From: Korobacter sp963758505
GTDB taxonomy: Bacteria; Acidobacteriota; Terriglobia; Terriglobales; Acidobacteriaceae
DNA: 64,000 nt
NCBI GenBank assembly: GCA_963758505.1
Contig: CAVWVJ010000003.1
Location: forward strand, 868,001 to 932,000
Direction of reading: 5' to 3'
Position 1 is the stretch's first letter. Every line of letters begins with the position of its first letter. The position numbers were made by a program, and so were the translations under genes. Below the pieces are notes generated by a model. That model made no database searches. It saw only the letters and a program-made list of their open reading frames with translations, and was not told where the DNA came from. Below, piece by piece: positions 17,314 to 26,595 of this stretch.

Positions 17314-18048
17314 ATGTTCCAACAGACGCTGATAGAAATATCCTCCGAAACCAGGGGACGCAGGCGCTGGACCGTTGTTCTCTCCTACACCCTGGAAGCA
17401 CTCGCGGTGATCGTCGCGCTCGGCTTCCCGCTGGTGCACACCGAAGCTCTTCCACTCGAAGCCCATCCCAGCATGCATCCGCCGACCCGCTATGTGCCTG
17501 CGCACGTAGAGATCGTGACTACGCCCGCCACGCTTGCAAGAGCAGCGCATCCCGTGGCCTTCAACGCGCCGCGGCCACCGGCCCGCATTCCCAGTACGAT
17601 CGACCGCACGCCCGATCTGCCAGACCCGGTGAATCCGGGGATGGCCTCCGACTCATCGCCGGATGGAGCGATTTCCACCAGCGACCCTCGCGAGCAAAAC
17701 CAAGTGTTGCAGAGCCTGCTGCGCCCGCCGGCAACGATCGCGCTCCATCACCCGATGCTGGTACCCCGGGCCTCGAGAGCGCAGGAAAGTTTGCTCATCC
17801 GGCAGATCAAGCCGGCGTATCCGCCGCTTGCCGTCCAAGCGCGGATTGAAGGAAGCGTATTGATCCAGGCGGTTATCGCACGCGACGGCACGATCCAGCA
17901 CCTGGAGGTGCTCAATGGGCACCCGCTGCTCGTTAGGGCCGCTGTGGATGCCGTGCGGCAGTGGCAGTACCGGCCTTTTCTGCTGGATGGCGAGCCTGTG
18001 GAGGTGGAGACGCAGATTACGGTCAACTTCAGCCTGAACGGCCACTGA
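17314..18048 (+). CDS. TonB-family energy transducer
   Basis: 244 residues from ATG 17314 (AGGAG at 17303-17307). One membrane helix (about 21-40, WTVVLSYTLEALAVIVALGF) is followed by a long Pro-rich periplasmic spacer and a C-terminal TonB domain: IKPAYPPLAVQARIEGSVLI, HLEVLNGHPLLVRAAVDAVRQW and YRPFLLDGEPVEVET. TonB proteins couple ExbB/ExbD proton flow to outer-membrane receptors. exbBD are not nearby. The frame is open further upstream but without family sequence. The 288-bp gap after it (18049-18336) holds no gene. Confidence 0.88.
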   Translation: MFQQTLIEISSETRGRRRWTVVLSYTLEALAVIVALGFPLVHTEALPLEAHPSMHPPTRYVPAHVEIVTTPATLARAAHPVAFNAPRPPARIPSTIDRTPDLPDPVNPGMASDSSPDGAISTSDPREQNQVLQSLLRPPATIALHHPMLVPRASRAQESLLIRQIKPAYPPLAVQARIEGSVLIQAVIARDGTIQHLEVLNGHPLLVRAAVDAVRQWQYRPFLLDGEPVEVETQITVNFSLNGH

Positions 18049-18305
18049 GGGCGCCCAGAAGGTGAAAACCCAAGCCCCATGCGCTTTGGCCCTAAGGGTT
18101 GTGGAAAACTTTGTGGGAATCTCAGCGCTGGAATTTCGAGAATGCGCGATTTCAGGGATTTAGGCCGAATGCCCCTCTCTCGATGCAGTTCACATCCGAT
18201 TGAAACCAATAGTCTTAGAAAGAGACTCTGAAATTATCGGCTGGTGGCGAAGATTTGTGCCAAATCCCTTTTGAAAATGAGGATTTGCACATTTCGCACC
18301 CTAGA

Positions 18306-18329
18306 AATTTTTGCTGTCAAGCAGAAATT
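18306..18329 (-). terminator. Possible lepA terminator
   Basis: AATTTTTGCT (18306-18315) and AGCAGAAATT (18320-18329) form a stem with one mismatch around GTCA, 8 bases beyond the lepA stop. The A/T tract is weak, so confidence is low. Confidence 0.35.
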
Positions 18330-18336
18330 AGGACGA

Positions 18337-20142
18337 TCAGGAACCCTCGCCGACTTTCAAGACCGCCAGGAATGCTTCTTGGGGGATGTCGACTTTGCCG
18401 ATGCGTTTCATGCGTTTCTTGCCCTCTTTTTGCTTCTCGAGGAGCTTGCGCTTACGCGAAATATCGCCGCCGTAGCATTTTGCAAGAACGTTTTTGCGCA
18501 TGGCGGCCACGGTTTCGCGGGCAATAATCTTGGCCCCAATTGCTGCCTGGATGGGAACTTCGAACATCTGGCGGGGGATCAGCTCACGCATCTTGGAGAC
18601 GAGCGCGCGTCCTCGGTCGTAGGCAAAATCTTTGTGCACGATGGTCGAGAGGGCATCTACGGATTCGCCGGCGACCATGATGTCGAGCTTCACCATCGGC
18701 GATTCCCAGGTACCTGCGAGGTGATAGTCGAGTGAGGCGTATCCGCGGGAGACGGATTTCAGCCGATCGTAGAAATCGAGCACGATCTCATTCAGCGGCA
18801 GTTCGTAGGTGAGCATGACGCGTGTGCCGGTGACGTACTCGAAGTTTTTCTGCCGTCCACGCTTTTCTTCGACGAGTTTCAGAATGCCGCCAACATATTC
18901 TTCGTTGGTGAGGATCATCGCCGTAATGATCGGCTCTTCGACTTTCTCGATCTCACTGGGGTCCGGCCACCGCGAGGGGTTGTCGACCTCGATGACAGAC
19001 TTGTCGGTCAGCGTGATTTTGTAGCGCACGCCAGGCGCGGTGGTGATGAGGTCGAGATTGTATTCGCGCTCCAGCCGTTCCTGGATGATCTCCATGTGGA
19101 GTAATCCGAGGAAACCACAGCGGAAACCGAAGCCCAGCGCGACCGAGGATTCGGGTTCGAAGAAGAACGAAGAGTCATTGAGCCGCAGCTTCTCCAGCGC
19201 CTCGCGCAAAAGCGTATGCTCGTGCGCATCGACGGTGTAAATGCCCGCGAACACCATCGGCTTCAACTCTTCGAAACCGGGCAAAGCTTCGAGGCACGGA
19301 CGATCCACGTGGGTAATCGTGTCGCCGATCTTCGTATCCGCTACGTTCTTGATATTGGCAACGATGAAGCCGACCTCGCCCGCCTCGAGCTTGTCAATGG
19401 CCACCGGCTTTGGCGTGAGCACGCCCATCTCTTCAATATCGAATTGGTTCCTGTTCGACCACAGCATGATGCGGTCGCCCTTGCGCAGCGTGCCCTCTTT
19501 GATACGCGCCAGGATTACGACACCTCGATAACTGTCGAACCATGAATCGAAGATCAGCGCCTGCAGCGGATGATCGGGATTTCCCTTAGGCTGCGGCACG
19601 AGGTGCACGATGGCTTCGAGAATATCGGGGACGCCCTGCCCGGTCTTAGCGCTGATCGGCAGGGCATGCGTGGCGTCCAGCCCAACCGCGCCTTCAATCA
19701 TCTCCTTCGCCCGCTCGACATCGGCGCTGGGCAAGTCGATCTTGTTGATGACGGGAATGATCTCGAGGCCGTTGTTGATCGCGAGATAGGCATTCGCCAG
19801 CGTCTGCGCTTCCACGCCCTGCGAGGCATCTACCACCAGCAGCGCACCTTCGCAGGATGCCAGCGAGCGCGAGACTTCGTAGGAAAAATCGACATGGCCG
19901 GGGGTGTCGATCAGGTTGAGCTGGTAGGTGATGCCATCCTGCGCCGGATACATCATGCGCACGGAATGGGCCTTGATGGTGATGCCGCGCTCGCGTTCCA
20001 GGTCCATGGCATCGAGCACCTGCGCCTGCATCTCGCGCGCCGTCAACGAGCCGGTAAGCTCCAGCAGTCGGTCGGAGAGAGTGCTCTTGCCGTGGTCAAT
20101 ATGGGCGATAATCGCGAAATTGCGTATAAATGCGCGGTCCAT
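18337..20142 (-). CDS. lepA: Elongation factor 4 (LepA)
   Basis: Ribosome-associated GTPase of 601 residues, the usual length. The G1 loop is AHIDHGKST (13-21), G3 is DTPGHVDFSYEV and G4 is NKIDLP. The EF-G-like domains and the LepA-specific C-terminal domain (GAKIIARETVAAMRKNVLAKCYGGDISRKRKLLEKQKEGKKRMK) are complete. EF4 is thought to remobilise or back-translocate stalled ribosomes. The MFS gene lies upstream in the same direction, 93 bases away. Confidence 0.98.
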   Translation of the reverse strand: MDRAFIRNFAIIAHIDHGKSTLSDRLLELTGSLTAREMQAQVLDAMDLERERGITIKAHSVRMMYPAQDGITYQLNLIDTPGHVDFSYEVSRSLASCEGALLVVDASQGVEAQTLANAYLAINNGLEIIPVINKIDLPSADVERAKEMIEGAVGLDATHALPISAKTGQGVPDILEAIVHLVPQPKGNPDHPLQALIFDSWFDSYRGVVILARIKEGTLRKGDRIMLWSNRNQFDIEEMGVLTPKPVAIDKLEAGEVGFIVANIKNVADTKIGDTITHVDRPCLEALPGFEELKPMVFAGIYTVDAHEHTLLREALEKLRLNDSSFFFEPESSVALGFGFRCGFLGLLHMEIIQERLEREYNLDLITTAPGVRYKITLTDKSVIEVDNPSRWPDPSEIEKVEEPIITAMILTNEEYVGGILKLVEEKRGRQKNFEYVTGTRVMLTYELPLNEIVLDFYDRLKSVSRGYASLDYHLAGTWESPMVKLDIMVAGESVDALSTIVHKDFAYDRGRALVSKMRELIPRQMFEVPIQAAIGAKIIARETVAAMRKNVLAKCYGGDISRKRKLLEKQKEGKKRMKRIGKVDIPQEAFLAVLKVGEGS

Positions 20143-20235
20143 CGTTGTACCTCGATTCTACAGGAGGAACGCCGATGCCGTGGGTGGCCCAACCTTGTCG
20201 CGAAGAGACAGGATAACTCGCAAAACTGCCTGCAC

Positions 20236-21480
20236 TCACAACTCGTCTCCCATCTGAATGTGCTCGATTCTCCCCAGCAGGAAGGCGTATGCCGCAATCC
20301 CAATGGCGAGAAAGATCGCGGCCAGCCAGAACGCAGCTTTGAAGGAATGCGTAATCGAAACAACGTAACCGGTGAAGATCGGCGCGCAGATCGCGGCAAC
20401 CTGGCTGGCGAAGTTCATGATGCCGCCGACGCGACCCACGCCACCACGAGGAGCAATCAGTCCCGGCACAGACCATCCGACCGGCGCGGCTGCTGCCAAT
20501 CCGCCGAGCGAAACCGTGATCCAGAAAATGGCGGCGTGCAGCGTCGTCGCGCTTCCCGCGGCAAAGATGGCGACGCCCAGCATCGTTCCGCCGATCAGCA
20601 CGGACTGGCGTACGCGGCTGGCGTCGTAGCCGCGTCGAATGAGCGCATCCACCATCCATCCGCCGATGACGAGATCGACGGCCGTCGCCACCAGCCACGG
20701 AATGGCGGTGTACCGCGTCGATTGCAGCAGGTTGAGGTGCAGCGTCATGGAAAGATAACTCGGCAACCATGTAAGCAGCAGGTAGAAGCAGTAGTTGTAG
20801 GCAGCGCTGCCGATGGCGAGCCCAACGACCTTGCGTTGCGTGACGAGGAAGGTGAGCGAAGTTGCCGGCGAAGCGACGACCTCGACTGCCGTCTCCTCGC
20901 TCTTCGTCGGTGGCGCATCGCGGTATAGGAACGTGAACAGAAGAAAATACAGAAAGCTGGCGAAGCCGGTGGCAGCGAAGGTCCAGCGCCATCCGAAATG
21001 CACCATGAGCAAGCCCATGATGGGCACGCCGATCGCACTGGAAAACTTGGCGGCAGCGTCGTTACACGCGGTGGCGAGCCCGCGCTCGTTCTCGGGAAAC
21101 CAGTTGGCGATCGCCTTCGCGTTTCCGGGAAAGATCGGCGCCTCTCCTACGCCCAGAAGCAGGCGCGCGGCCAGGAACTGTCGCACTCCGAGCGACACGG
21201 CGGCGGCAAACGATGCAATGCTCCAAAGCAGGGCGCTGCATCGTCCTACGAGTTTCACGCCGAAGCGGTCGAGCAGCGCTCCGGCCGGAATCTGGCAGAG
21301 CGCGTACGACCAGCTATAGGCGCTGAGGAGATAGCCGAAGGCGACGGTGGAGAGATGAAAATCGCGGGTCAGGGCGTCGTAGGAAACCGAGAGGTTGACC
21401 CGGTCAAAGAAGTTGACCAGGACTCCCACCCCCAGCAGGATCGCGATGCGCCAGCGATAGGGATGTGGGGCGTCCTGCAT
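20236..21480 (-). CDS. MFS transporter, anion/cation symporter (ACS) type
   Basis: 414 residues with 12 predicted membrane helices. NFFDRVNLSVSYDALTRDF at residues 18-36 matches the first-helix signature of ACS transporters (hexonate, glucarate and related organic anions), followed by LLSAYSWSYALCQIPAGALLDRFG. Divergent from a gluconokinase gene with under 45 bp between starts, so uptake of gluconate or a similar sugar acid is a reasonable inference, not proof. Confidence 0.88.
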   Translation of the reverse strand: MQDAPHPYRWRIAILLGVGVLVNFFDRVNLSVSYDALTRDFHLSTVAFGYLLSAYSWSYALCQIPAGALLDRFGVKLVGRCSALLWSIASFAAAVSLGVRQFLAARLLLGVGEAPIFPGNAKAIANWFPENERGLATACNDAAAKFSSAIGVPIMGLLMVHFGWRWTFAATGFASFLYFLLFTFLYRDAPPTKSEETAVEVVASPATSLTFLVTQRKVVGLAIGSAAYNYCFYLLLTWLPSYLSMTLHLNLLQSTRYTAIPWLVATAVDLVIGGWMVDALIRRGYDASRVRQSVLIGGTMLGVAIFAAGSATTLHAAIFWITVSLGGLAAAAPVGWSVPGLIAPRGGVGRVGGIMNFASQVAAICAPIFTGYVVSITHSFKAAFWLAAIFLAIGIAAYAFLLGRIEHIQMGDEL

Positions 21481-21522
21481 TGCGTCGCATTGTAAACGAG
21501 CGGCACAGTGTACGATTTCCGG

Positions 21523-22005
21523 GTGATCCTACTGCTGATGGGCGTGCAGGGCTCGGGAAAAACCACCGTGGGACATGCGCTCGCCCAGCGCCTCGGCTGG
21601 GACTTCGCCGATGCCGACGATTTCCACTCCGCTGCGAACAAGGCCAAGATGAGCGCCGGAATTCCGTTGACCGATGCAGACCGCGCACCCTGGCTGGCTG
21701 CGCTGCGCGCGGAGATCGACCGCGCGAATGCCGAACATCGCAATTTCATTCTCGGGGCTTCGGCGCTGAAGCAGCAGTATCGGGAACAGCTCGTCGCGCC
21801 CGGTGTTCGTGTGGTATTCCTGCGCGGGCCGGAGGAGCTGATCGCTGCGCGCCTCAAGGAACGTCACGGCCATTACGCCAAGCTGGACTTGCTTCCGAGC
21901 CAGTTCGAACAACTGGAAGAGCCGCAGGACGCGCTGGTGATTGACATCCGTCACTCCGTCGACGAAATCGTCGGAGAGATCGTGCAAGCTTTGCACCTCG
22001 GATAG
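21523..22005 (+). CDS. Gluconokinase (GntK type)
   Basis: 160 residues from GTG 21523 (165 if GTG 21508 is used). Walker A is MGVQGSGKTT, followed by LAQRLGWDFADADDFHS, KMSAGIPLTDADRAPWLAAL and LGASALKQQYREQL, the diagnostic blocks of thermoresistant gluconokinase, which phosphorylates D-gluconate with ATP. I prefer 21523 because family members begin right at VILLLMG and TACGAT (21511-21516) would place transcription exactly there. Divergent from the MFS gene. Confidence 0.9.
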   Translation: MILLLMGVQGSGKTTVGHALAQRLGWDFADADDFHSAANKAKMSAGIPLTDADRAPWLAALRAEIDRANAEHRNFILGASALKQQYREQLVAPGVRVVFLRGPEELIAARLKERHGHYAKLDLLPSQFEQLEEPQDALVIDIRHSVDEIVGEIVQALHLG

Positions 22006-22008
22006 ATG

Positions 22009-22060
22009 TCATCCTGAGCGGAGGACGCGAAGCGTCCGCAGTCGAAGGATCCCTACGCAA
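22009..22060 (+). repeat. Family B repeat, core GGACGC/GCGTCC
   Basis: TGTCATCCTGAGCGGAG, hairpin GGACGCGAAGCGTCC, GCAGTCGAAGGATCCCTACG. It begins a few bases after the gluconokinase stop. Confidence 0.85.
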
Positions 22061-22099
22061 CCCCAACTCCCTCCCGCGGCGCCATCTGGAGCGAGATTC

Positions 22100-23851
22100 T
22101 CAACGCGTGAACACCCGCACCTTATATCCTTCTTCGCTCTTGTATTGCAGCGTGAGATTCCAGCCTTCTTCTGCGGCAGGTAAGTCTTTGTTCGGTTCGA
22201 GGGTAGCGAAGAGGAGGAGCGACGGATTGTCGCCGGGGGCGGCCATGGTGAGCACGCCGTCCTGGTAGATGGCGTTGCAGGTGCGTTCCCCGGGAAGAAT
22301 GTACTTCTTGCGCAGCCGGATCAGTTCGCGATACCAGCGCAGCATCGGGTTCTCATCCTTCACCTTCGACCAGTCGAGGCGGCTGCGCTCAAAAGTCGCG
22401 GGATCCTGCGGATCGGGTACTTCGCTGAAATCGAATTCCTTGAACTCGCGGCGACGTCCCTCGCTCACCGCCTTCTGCAGCACAGGGTCCTTGAAATCGG
22501 CAAAGAACTGGAAGGGACGATCCTCGTCGTACTCCTGCCCCATGAAGAGCAGCGGTGTATGCGGCGCGAGCAGCAAAATCGCGGCGGTTACGTAACGAAC
22601 GCCACGCGGCACCAGCACCGTCAGGCGTTCGCCCTTGGCGCGGTTGCCCACCTGGTCGTGGTTCTGGGTGCAGATGACATTGCACGGCAGTTGAACGTCA
22701 ATCGCCGGCTTGCCGCGTTTCGCTTTCCAGAATTTGAAATACTCGCCTTGAAAGGTGTAGCCGTCGCGCAGGCAGCGGACGATCTGCTCGGGGTCGCCGA
22801 AGTCCTGGTAGTAGCCCTGCCGCTCGCCGGTAAAATAGGCGTGCAGGGAGTGGTGGAAGTCGTCGCTCCAGAAGCCCTGCAGCCCATAGCCGCTGCCGAA
22901 GGGCCGCACATATTTCGGTTCGTTCTCGTCGGTCTCGGCGATCACGCTCACCTTGCGCCCGAGTTCCTGGGCGAGCGTCTGCACGTTCTGCTGCAACTCT
23001 TCCAGCAGGTGGCGCGGGGAATCATCTTTGATCGTCTGCACCGCATCGAGCCGCAACCCGTCGAGGTGATACTCGGCAATCCAATACAGCGCGTTCTCAA
23101 TGACAAACTGCCGGACGTGCTCGCAGCCAGTGGTGTCGTAATTGATGGCTTCGCCCCACGGCGTCTTGTGGTGATCGGTAAAGTAGGGGCCGAACAGGCG
23201 CAGGTAATTGCCCTCGTTGCCGAGATGGTTGTAAACCACATCGAGCACCACCGCCAGGCCGTGGGCGTGCGCGGCGTCCACGAAGCGGCGCAGCGCCTCG
23301 GGACCGCCATAGCTCTCCTGCACCGCGTAGAGGCCCACGCCGTCGTAGCCCCAGTTGTGCGCGCCGGGGAAGGCATTCATCGGCATCAACTCAATGGCCG
23401 TCACTCCGACCGACTTCAGGTAGGGCAGCTTTTCTCGCGCCGCATCGAGCGTGCCTTCGGGCGTGAACGCGCCGACGTGCAATTCGTAGAGGATGTAATC
23501 GTCGTAATCGAGGCCCTCCCATTGCGCATCGTTCCACGGGAATTGCGTGGGATCGACGATCTCCGCCGGGCCGTGGACGCCTGCGGGGAGGAAACGCGAA
23601 ACGGGGTCAGGCACCGCCTGTTTGCCATCGATCACGCAAAGGTAGCGATCGCCGGTGCTCGCATCCGCTTCGAGGGTGTACACGCCGTCCGCATCGCCCT
23701 GCATGGCGAGATCTTCTTGCTTGCCGTTGCGAAGGAGACGAATGGCGAGGCTCTTCGCGTTTGGCGCCCACACGCGGAACTGGGTCCTATCGCCGCGCAC
23801 ACTCGCGCCATATTGCAAGGGAGGGATCGCACGTTTTCCAGGCACACGCAT
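22100..23851 (-). CDS. treZ: Malto-oligosyltrehalose trehalohydrolase
   Basis: 583 residues, GH13 family. The N-terminal beta-sandwich (FRVWAPNAKSLAIRL) is followed by the (beta/alpha)8 barrel with LDVVYNHLGNEGNY, the nucleophile region HLDGLRLDAVQ, the general acid in SVIAETDENEPKY and NHDQVGNR. The enzyme releases trehalose from maltooligosyl-trehalose, made by TreY from glycogen-type glucans. treY is not in the window. Convergent with gluconokinase across a family B repeat. Its start is 55 bp from maf (divergent). Confidence 0.94.
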   Translation of the reverse strand: MRVPGKRAIPPLQYGASVRGDRTQFRVWAPNAKSLAIRLLRNGKQEDLAMQGDADGVYTLEADASTGDRYLCVIDGKQAVPDPVSRFLPAGVHGPAEIVDPTQFPWNDAQWEGLDYDDYILYELHVGAFTPEGTLDAAREKLPYLKSVGVTAIELMPMNAFPGAHNWGYDGVGLYAVQESYGGPEALRRFVDAAHAHGLAVVLDVVYNHLGNEGNYLRLFGPYFTDHHKTPWGEAINYDTTGCEHVRQFVIENALYWIAEYHLDGLRLDAVQTIKDDSPRHLLEELQQNVQTLAQELGRKVSVIAETDENEPKYVRPFGSGYGLQGFWSDDFHHSLHAYFTGERQGYYQDFGDPEQIVRCLRDGYTFQGEYFKFWKAKRGKPAIDVQLPCNVICTQNHDQVGNRAKGERLTVLVPRGVRYVTAAILLLAPHTPLLFMGQEYDEDRPFQFFADFKDPVLQKAVSEGRRREFKEFDFSEVPDPQDPATFERSRLDWSKVKDENPMLRWYRELIRLRKKYILPGERTCNAIYQDGVLTMAAPGDNPSLLLFATLEPNKDLPAAEEGWNLTLQYKSEEGYKVRVFTR

Positions 23852-23906
23852 TCAGACGAAATTGTTCCTCAATGGGATGTATGCAAGCTCCGCTACAATC
23901 GACGCC

Positions 23907-24467
23907 ATGGGATTGATCCTGGCTTCGGCCTCTCCGCGCCGCTCGGAACTGCTTCGCAAAGCGCGCATCGTCTTCCGGGTTGAGCCTGCGCACGTGCCGG
24001 AAGAGCGAGTGGACGGGGAGGATCCAGTAGCCTATGCCAAGCGCCTGGCAGGCGACAAGGCGCGCGCGATCTCAGCCCGGCATCCGCAGGATTTCGTTCT
24101 CGGGGCGGATACGATCGTCGTCTGCGATGCCCACGTCCTCGAAAAACCTACCGACGAAGCCGACGCGCAACGCATGCTGCGCCTGCTTTCTGGGCGTACC
24201 CACGAAGTGACAACTGGCGTCTGTCTTCGCGGACCGCAGGTCGATCTCGTCGAACACGAAACTACCCGCGTCACCGTGGGTCCGCTCTCCGAAGAAGAAA
24301 TCTCCGAATACACTCAGACCGGCGAACCCATGGATAAAGCCGGCGCTTACGGGATCCAGGGCATGTTCTCGCGCTGGGTGACCGGCATCGACGGGGACTA
24401 TTTCAACGTGGTCGGTCTGCCGATTGCACGGGTGTACCGGATGCTGAAGCGGACGGGAGCGCTCTAG
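23907..24467 (+). CDS. maf: Maf nucleotide pyrophosphatase
   Basis: 186 residues beginning MGLILASASPRRSELLRKA, the Maf signature. ADTIVVCDAHVLEKPTDEADAQRML and GAYGIQG follow. Maf proteins hydrolyse dTTP, UTP or modified nucleotides to monophosphates. An open frame extends upstream but this ATG is the conserved start. TACAAT at 23894-23899 ends eight bases before the ATG and there is no Shine-Dalgarno, suggesting a leaderless message. Confidence 0.94.
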   Translation: MGLILASASPRRSELLRKARIVFRVEPAHVPEERVDGEDPVAYAKRLAGDKARAISARHPQDFVLGADTIVVCDAHVLEKPTDEADAQRMLRLLSGRTHEVTTGVCLRGPQVDLVEHETTRVTVGPLSEEEISEYTQTGEPMDKAGAYGIQGMFSRWVTGIDGDYFNVVGLPIARVYRMLKRTGAL

Positions 24468-24540
24468 CGCCGAAATCCACTCTCCCGCTCTTGTCCTGCG
24501 GAGCGCAACGAAGCATCTTGCGGTTCTTTCGGGCAAGCAA

Positions 24541-24563
24541 AAGGCACGCGCGAAGCGTGCCTT
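24541..24563. terminator. Shared terminator between maf and tatA
   Basis: AAGGCACGC (24541-24549), loop GCGAA, GCGTGCCTT (24555-24563): a 9-bp stem between convergent genes. On the minus strand the stem is followed by TTGCTTG, so it probably terminates tatA best. Confidence 0.75.
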
Positions 24564-24587
24564 AGAAGTCTGCGAAAGTCCCGAGAA

Positions 24588-24764
24588 TTACGGCTTCTTT
24601 TCGTCCGTCGGAGGGTGCTCGCCCTCTTTCATCGCGCCTTTGAAGTTCCGGATCCCTTCGCCCATCCCCTTGCCGAGATCGGCCAGTTTGCTGGGTCCCC
24701 AGATCAAGAGTGCGATGCCAAGAATCAGCAGGAGCTCGGGCATTCCAAGTTTGCCACCGAACAT
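24588..24764 (-). CDS. tatA: Twin-arginine translocase subunit TatA/TatE
   Basis: 58 residues from ATG 24764 with GGAGGA upstream. GMPELLLILGIALLIWGPSKLADLGKGMGEGIRNFK has the short membrane helix, the FGP-type hinge (here WGPSKL) and the amphipathic helix of TatA, then an acidic/Lys tail. It multimerises to move folded proteins across the inner membrane. tatBC are not adjacent. Confidence 0.93.
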   Translation of the reverse strand: MFGGKLGMPELLLILGIALLIWGPSKLADLGKGMGEGIRNFKGAMKEGEHPPTDEKKP

Positions 24765-24869
24765 AATTCCTCCAAATTGCAGCCCGGAGTCCTGCCAGCG
24801 ATGACGGTAATTCGGGCTATACAACTCAAATTCTAGGCGTTTACGGGAGCAGAGTCAAAAACGAAGGTG

Positions 24870-26032
24870 CTAAAGGCGCTGGATCAATCCGGCCAGCAGG
24901 GCTGCCCGCCTCGGCAATTGCTCGGCAAAGATGAATTCATGCTGGGCGTGCGCGCCGTCGCCGACGGCCCCTAACCCATCGAGAGTAGGGACAATCGTTG
25001 CCGTGAAATTGCCGTCCGAGCCGCCGCCGACCGCCATCTCCTGGATTGGGAAGCCTAGCTCCATGGCAATCACCCGGGCCTTGGCGAAGAGCCCCGCCGT
25101 CCCCGGATTGCGCTCCATCGGCGGACGGTTGACGCCGCCCGTGACCGTCAAGGTGCAACGCCGGTTTTTCGGCCGGATCTTGGCAAACAGCCGTGCCACG
25201 CGTTCCACATCTTTCGCAGAGCTCAGCCGGACATCGATCTCGGCCTCCGCTTCGGCGGCCACCACGTTGCTGCGGGTCCCACCGCGAATCACTCCGGGGT
25301 TCACCGTCAATCCGCGCTTCAGATCGGTAAAAGCCGCCACGGTTTCGATCTGGCGGGCGAGTTCGAGGACGGCGCTTTGCCCTTCTCGAAGTCCAGGCCG
25401 GAGTGGGAAGCGACGCCGCGCACGCGGATCCGGTAATCGCCGACGCCCTTGCGCGCCGTCTTCAACGCGCCTTGCAATCCGGCCGCCGGTTCGCAGATAA
25501 AGGCAGCCTCCGCTTTCCGCGCCAGCCGCTCTGTGATCGCCCGCGAGCTCTGGCTGCCTGTCTCCTCGTCGGAGACGAGAATCACCGTGACGGTCCGCGG
25601 AAGCCCGCCTGGAAGGTTCCTCAGCGCGGCAATCGCGGCATAGATCTGCACGATGCCGCCCTTCATGTCGAGGACCCCCGGCCCGGAGATCCGTTCCTTC
25701 GTCTCACGATAGGGCATGGTGTTCAGCGTGCCCAAACCGTAAACCGTGTCGTGGTGGCCTACCAGTAGCGCCGGCTTCTTTCCGCGCGGCCCCTCGAAAT
25801 CGGCCTGGAGATGGTTGCCGGCCTGCTTGTCGCGATGGATCGTGATGCGACCCCCCAGCGAAGCAAAATCCTTCGCCAGGATCTCGGCCATGGCGTCGCA
25901 CGCGGCTTTGTCGTCGCTCGGAGACTCGTGTTCCACGAGGCGGCGCAGCATCGCGGTCATGGCGGCCTTCTGCGATTCGAGATGCGCAAGGATGGGCCGG
26001 AGCGGTTGTGCCGGTGCGACAGGACTCTTCAT
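24870..26032 (-). CDS. M20-family metallopeptidase (ArgE/DapE/CPG2-like), one-base frameshift
   Basis: Reads as 387 residues if one base is added near 25376-25381. The first frame has VGHHDTVYG and GPGVLDMKGGIVQIYAAI (zinc ligands), DEETGSQSS (catalytic Glu), and ends with ASHSGLDFEKG. The second resumes with SAVLELARQIETVAAFTDLKRGLTVNPG and ends with GAVGDGAHAQHEF, which holds the last His ligand. Probably a cytoplasmic carboxypeptidase or deacylase of the glutamate carboxypeptidase branch. The start MKSPVAPAQ at 26032 is chosen over 26095, which would touch the divergent fabZ. Confidence 0.85.
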
Positions 26033-26065
26033 GCGTAACCGGACAGTGTATCGGAGACCGCCGTA

Positions 26066-26071
26066 TATAAT
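26066..26071 (+). promoter_or_regulatory. -10 element of fabZ-lpxA
   Basis: Perfect TATAAT 23 bases before the fabZ ATG, in the 62-bp divergent gap. No recognisable -35. Confidence 0.5.
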
Positions 26072-26094
26072 TATCGTTTTCTTCGAGACGCCCA

Positions 26095-26595
26095 ATGACT
26101 GACGGCAGGCTCATCACCGGCGAAATGGCCGAGGCAAAGCAGGTCCTCGATGTCACCGACATCCAGAAAATCCTTCCCCACCGCTACCCGCTGCTGCTCC
26201 TCGACCGCGTGATCGAGTTCCGGCGCAAGACGCGCATCGTGGCGATCAAGAACGTCACCATCAACGAACATTTCTTCCAGGGGCACTTTCCCGGCTACCC
26301 CATCATGCCCGGTGTGTTGATCGTGGAAGCCATTGCCCAGGCCGGCGGCGCACTCCTGCTCACCGAAATTCCCGACCAGAACGAGAAACTGATGGTCTTC
26401 GCCGGGATCGAGAAGGCGAAGTTCCGCAAGCCGGTCGTGCCGGGAGACCAGGTGCGGCTGGAAGTCGATGTGATCGTGTGGCGTAACACAGCCGCCAAGC
26501 TGCAGGGGAAGGCCTTCGTCGGCGACAAGCTGGCGTGCGAGGCCATCGTCAGCTGCCAGATCGTGCCCCGTCCGGCGACGGCACAAAATCCATGA
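26095..26595 (+). CDS. fabZ: 3-hydroxyacyl-ACP dehydratase FabZ
   Basis: 166 residues. ILPHRYPLLLLDRVIEF and GHFPGYPIMPGVLIVEAIAQAGG contain the catalytic His and Glu of the FabZ hotdog dehydratase, which dehydrates 3-hydroxyacyl-ACP in fatty-acid and lipid A acyl-chain synthesis. Overlaps lpxA by four bases (ATGA), as in many diderms where FabZ and LpxA compete for 3-hydroxyacyl-ACP. Confidence 0.95.
   Translation: MTDGRLITGEMAEAKQVLDVTDIQKILPHRYPLLLLDRVIEFRRKTRIVAIKNVTINEHFFQGHFPGYPIMPGVLIVEAIAQAGGALLLTEIPDQNEKLMVFAGIEKAKFRKPVVPGDQVRLEVDVIVWRNTAAKLQGKAFVGDKLACEAIVSCQIVPRPATAQNP

Noticed and set aside
18049..18336. DnaA-box or origin-like TTGTGGAAAACTTTGTGG near 18100
   Set aside because: A single AT-poor occurrence with no cluster of boxes and no dnaA/dnaN context.
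19570..20928. A 452-residue plus-strand frame
   Set aside because: It crosses the opposite strands of lepA and the MFS gene. No gene would span both.
22559..23983. A 474-residue plus-strand frame
   Set aside because: It is antisense to treZ and has no recognisable domain. The composition is that of a GC-rich shadow.
24585..24835. Plus-strand 73-residue frame opposite tatA
   Set aside because: Antisense to a clear TatA. No ribosome site or family.
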